Positions 41,309 through 42,902 of a stretch of 42,902 nt of DNA are shown in pieces. The position numbers were made by a program, and so were the translations under genes. The stretch comes from an uncultured Prevotella sp. GTDB lineage: Bacteria > Bacteroidota > Bacteroidia > Bacteroidales > Bacteroidaceae. How positions within the stretch are numbered: position 1 is the stretch's first letter; each line of letters opens with the position of its first letter. Where the stretch lies: the NCBI GenBank assembly GCA_905233555.1, contig CAJODF010000015.1, positions 1 to 42,902 on the forward strand, written 5' to 3'. Under the pieces are notes generated by a model. It did no database searches. It was not told the origin of the DNA and worked only from the letters and a program-made list of their open reading frames with translations.

Positions 41309-42902
41309 GAGGAAAGGCAGTCTGGAGGAGGCATTGGCGGATGCCGAGGTAGTCTTGATTGTTCATCCACCAGATCGGTACAGGCATAGAATCACTGTTG
41401 CGGACGATTCTGCCGTCAGGTGAAACGATACAATAAGCATCTGTGGAATTGTTGATACCCATGGTTTTATACAAATCCTTAAGCCGATCAGTGCGATACG
41501 GCATACTATAATAATAATGTTCACCCTGCAATTTTGTAAAATAGCGTAGCCGGTCAGCATCTTCCCAACCCGCGCGATTCAGTTTCTGATTGCTATTATA
41601 GACATAAACATTCACCCATACGATGTCAAGATCAGCCAGTTCTTTCTGTAAAGGTAAAACCACATTATTCGCTAAAACGGGGTTGTAGAACAGCCAAAAA
41701 CGGACAAAGACAGTATGTCCACGATAACGCTCGCACAGTGTCTGGAAGACCAACGAATCTGGAATGCCCTGTAATGTGTCACCAACGATTTCTTTTGTAG
41801 CCAACCAGTCATGCTCCTCACGATATTTATCCTGCCACGTCAGTACCAATTGTCCGTAAGCAGGGGGCAGATTGGCTAACGTTTCTTCAATCTCATCACT
41901 GTCGAGCAGCCTGAACTCTTTACTCATCTGATCCTGTAACTTCCAAACCATCCTCTCGCGATCGATAAAGGCTGGTAAGAGCGTATTTACATCAATATAG
42001 AACCGTAACAAATCACTCAGGTCTGGACAGTAGATTATCTTAGGGTCATTCACGAGGCGCTCAAAGGACTCCAATTCTGCAACTACCGCGTCGCGCTGCC
42101 AAGCAATCAACCTCTCTTTAGCTTTTGGGGATTCGTAAGCCTCGTTTTCCAGATCCTTTGGCGGGGTCGTAAATACACGCATCACTGTTTGAATCTGCCA
42201 ATATAGTCTGACCAGTTCCTTCATGGCTGGCGACCATTGCTCTTCAACCTTCATCGTGTCGAGTTCGGCCATCCGCAGTTCCAGTTGTTTGGTAGGCAGC
42301 ATCGCCTGGATTTCCTTATGTCGTTCCCACTCTTCTCCGTCTGTAAAGAAATGCTTGAAGTGCTTCTCGATGAAATCTATACGATCAAAGAAAAAATGCT
42401 CGTTCAGTTCATTGGCCAGCTGCGCCAAAGGCCCCTTTGTTATGTAGAAAATGGTGTTGTTGTTTTTAGAATACATATGCCGAACGTTTATCTCACGCAT
42501 ATTGAAATAAACTTCAGTTTCTGTGTCAGGTTCAACATAGGCAATTCCAAAACCAAGGTGCTGAGGTTCAAATGTCAGCGAGACTGGTGTGATGTGGGCT
42601 ACTGGCAATCGGAAGGAAAAGTCGCCCGTAGGTGATACCTGGGCACAAAGCGTATCGCCGATTTGATGTTGTGATGAGTGTAGATGGCGTAATACGAGCG
42701 TCATCTGACTGCACATACCAGGCCTGTAATCCATCAGATGCCCCTTGATGGTAGCCCATCCGAAACGATAATCTACCTTAGGCAAGGTGTCTTGTACAGC
42801 CATAATTTCTTTCAGCCGTACCTCTACATCTTTTGGCAACTGAAAAGGTGGCAGGGGACTGCCGTCAAGACGGATGCCGAATATGCCATGGTTGTAAAAC
42901 TG
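41289..42902 (-). CDS. Thioredoxin-fold-like protein without a CXXC motif (5' end outside window)
   Basis: At least 537 residues are read; the frame stays open to the window edge, so the start is missing (the TTG near 42839 is internal). The C-terminal part has the order of a TlpA-like thioredoxin domain: a beta strand HTVFVRFWLFYNP, a helix, a second strand DIVWVNVYVYNSN, and a final strand AYCIVSPDGRIVRN. At the place of CXXC it reads YNPV, so disulfide chemistry is not expected. The N-terminal part resembles the carbohydrate/peptide domains joined to such proteins in Bacteroidetes (GDFSFRLPV), but I do not recognise the family. Confidence 0.6.
   Translation of the reverse strand, partial: QFYNHGIFGIRLDGSPLPPFQLPKDVEVRLKEIMAVQDTLPKVDYRFGWATIKGHLMDYRPGMCSQMTLVLRHLHSSQHQIGDTLCAQVSPTGDFSFRLPVAHITPVSLTFEPQHLGFGIAYVEPDTETEVYFNMREINVRHMYSKNNNTIFYITKGPLAQLANELNEHFFFDRIDFIEKHFKHFFTDGEEWERHKEIQAMLPTKQLELRMAELDTMKVEEQWSPAMKELVRLYWQIQTVMRVFTTPPKDLENEAYESPKAKERLIAWQRDAVVAELESFERLVNDPKIIYCPDLSDLLRFYIDVNTLLPAFIDRERMVWKLQDQMSKEFRLLDSDEIEETLANLPPAYGQLVLTWQDKYREEHDWLATKEIVGDTLQGIPDSLVFQTLCERYRGHTVFVRFWLFYNPVLANNVVLPLQKELADLDIVWVNVYVYNSNQKLNRAGWEDADRLRYFTKLQGEHYYYSMPYRTDRLKDLYKTMGINNSTDAYCIVSPDGRIVRNSDSMPVPIWWMNNQDYLGIRQCLLQTAFPLRARAY

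Overview
The window looks like a chromosomal piece of a Bacteroidales bacterium, most likely Prevotellaceae. At least six promoters fit the Bacteroidetes pattern (TTTG, 20 bp, TAnnTTTG). The gene content agrees: a type IX secretion protein (PorQ), a Bacteroidetes ExbB/ExbD/ExbD cluster, a DPP IV-like S9 peptidase, a DUF2723 membrane protein, and sensor proteins of the hybrid two-component (HTCS) type. Genus or species cannot be fixed from sequence reading alone.

Layout. 1-2160: start of a secreted or lipoprotein gene (-), a 330-bp array of degenerate 11-bp repeats, a dinD-like gene broken by an in-frame stop, and an M23 peptidase. 2211-17222 (-): one tight six-gene operon, read from the right: sensor-only protein, sensor plus ATPase protein, GH31 with a PA14 insert, TPR plus ATPase protein, GH2 beta-galactosidase, YicI-like GH31. 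It is divergent from a XylE-like sugar/H+ symporter (17412-18920). The enzymes fit removal of galactose and xylose from xyloglucan oligosaccharides, and XylE would take up the xylose. No SusC/SusD pair or endo-glucanase is present, so this is a partial (scavenging) locus. 18997-19557: a second, larger 11-bp array containing a perfect 45-bp inverted repeat. 19599-22331 (-): GSGD-repeat lipoprotein, M15 peptidase, histidine kinase. 22451-28955 (+): RlmL-like methyltransferase, DPP IV, purD and two membrane proteins. 29048-35477 (+): DUF2723 protein, NodB deacetylase, GH3. 35348-39267 (-): tonB-tatD, tRNA-Ser, exbB-membrane protein-exbD-exbD. 39397-41066 (+): porQ-cmk. 41289-42902 (-): an incomplete thioredoxin-fold-like protein.

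The most unusual signals are these. (1) Two intergenic arrays keep an exact 11-bp period over about 330 and 561 bp although the units diverge in sequence, and in both the unit orientation flips in the middle. (2) The sensor operon holds three proteins built from HTCS parts in which none has a recognisable phosphoacceptor histidine box, receiver or DNA-binding domain. (3) An exbD frame has no stop codon before the intrinsic terminator hairpin that lies inside it. (4) Seven-base tandem repeats recur at eight loci; three of them encode the signal-peptide cores of secreted proteins, where gain or loss of one unit would shift the frame.
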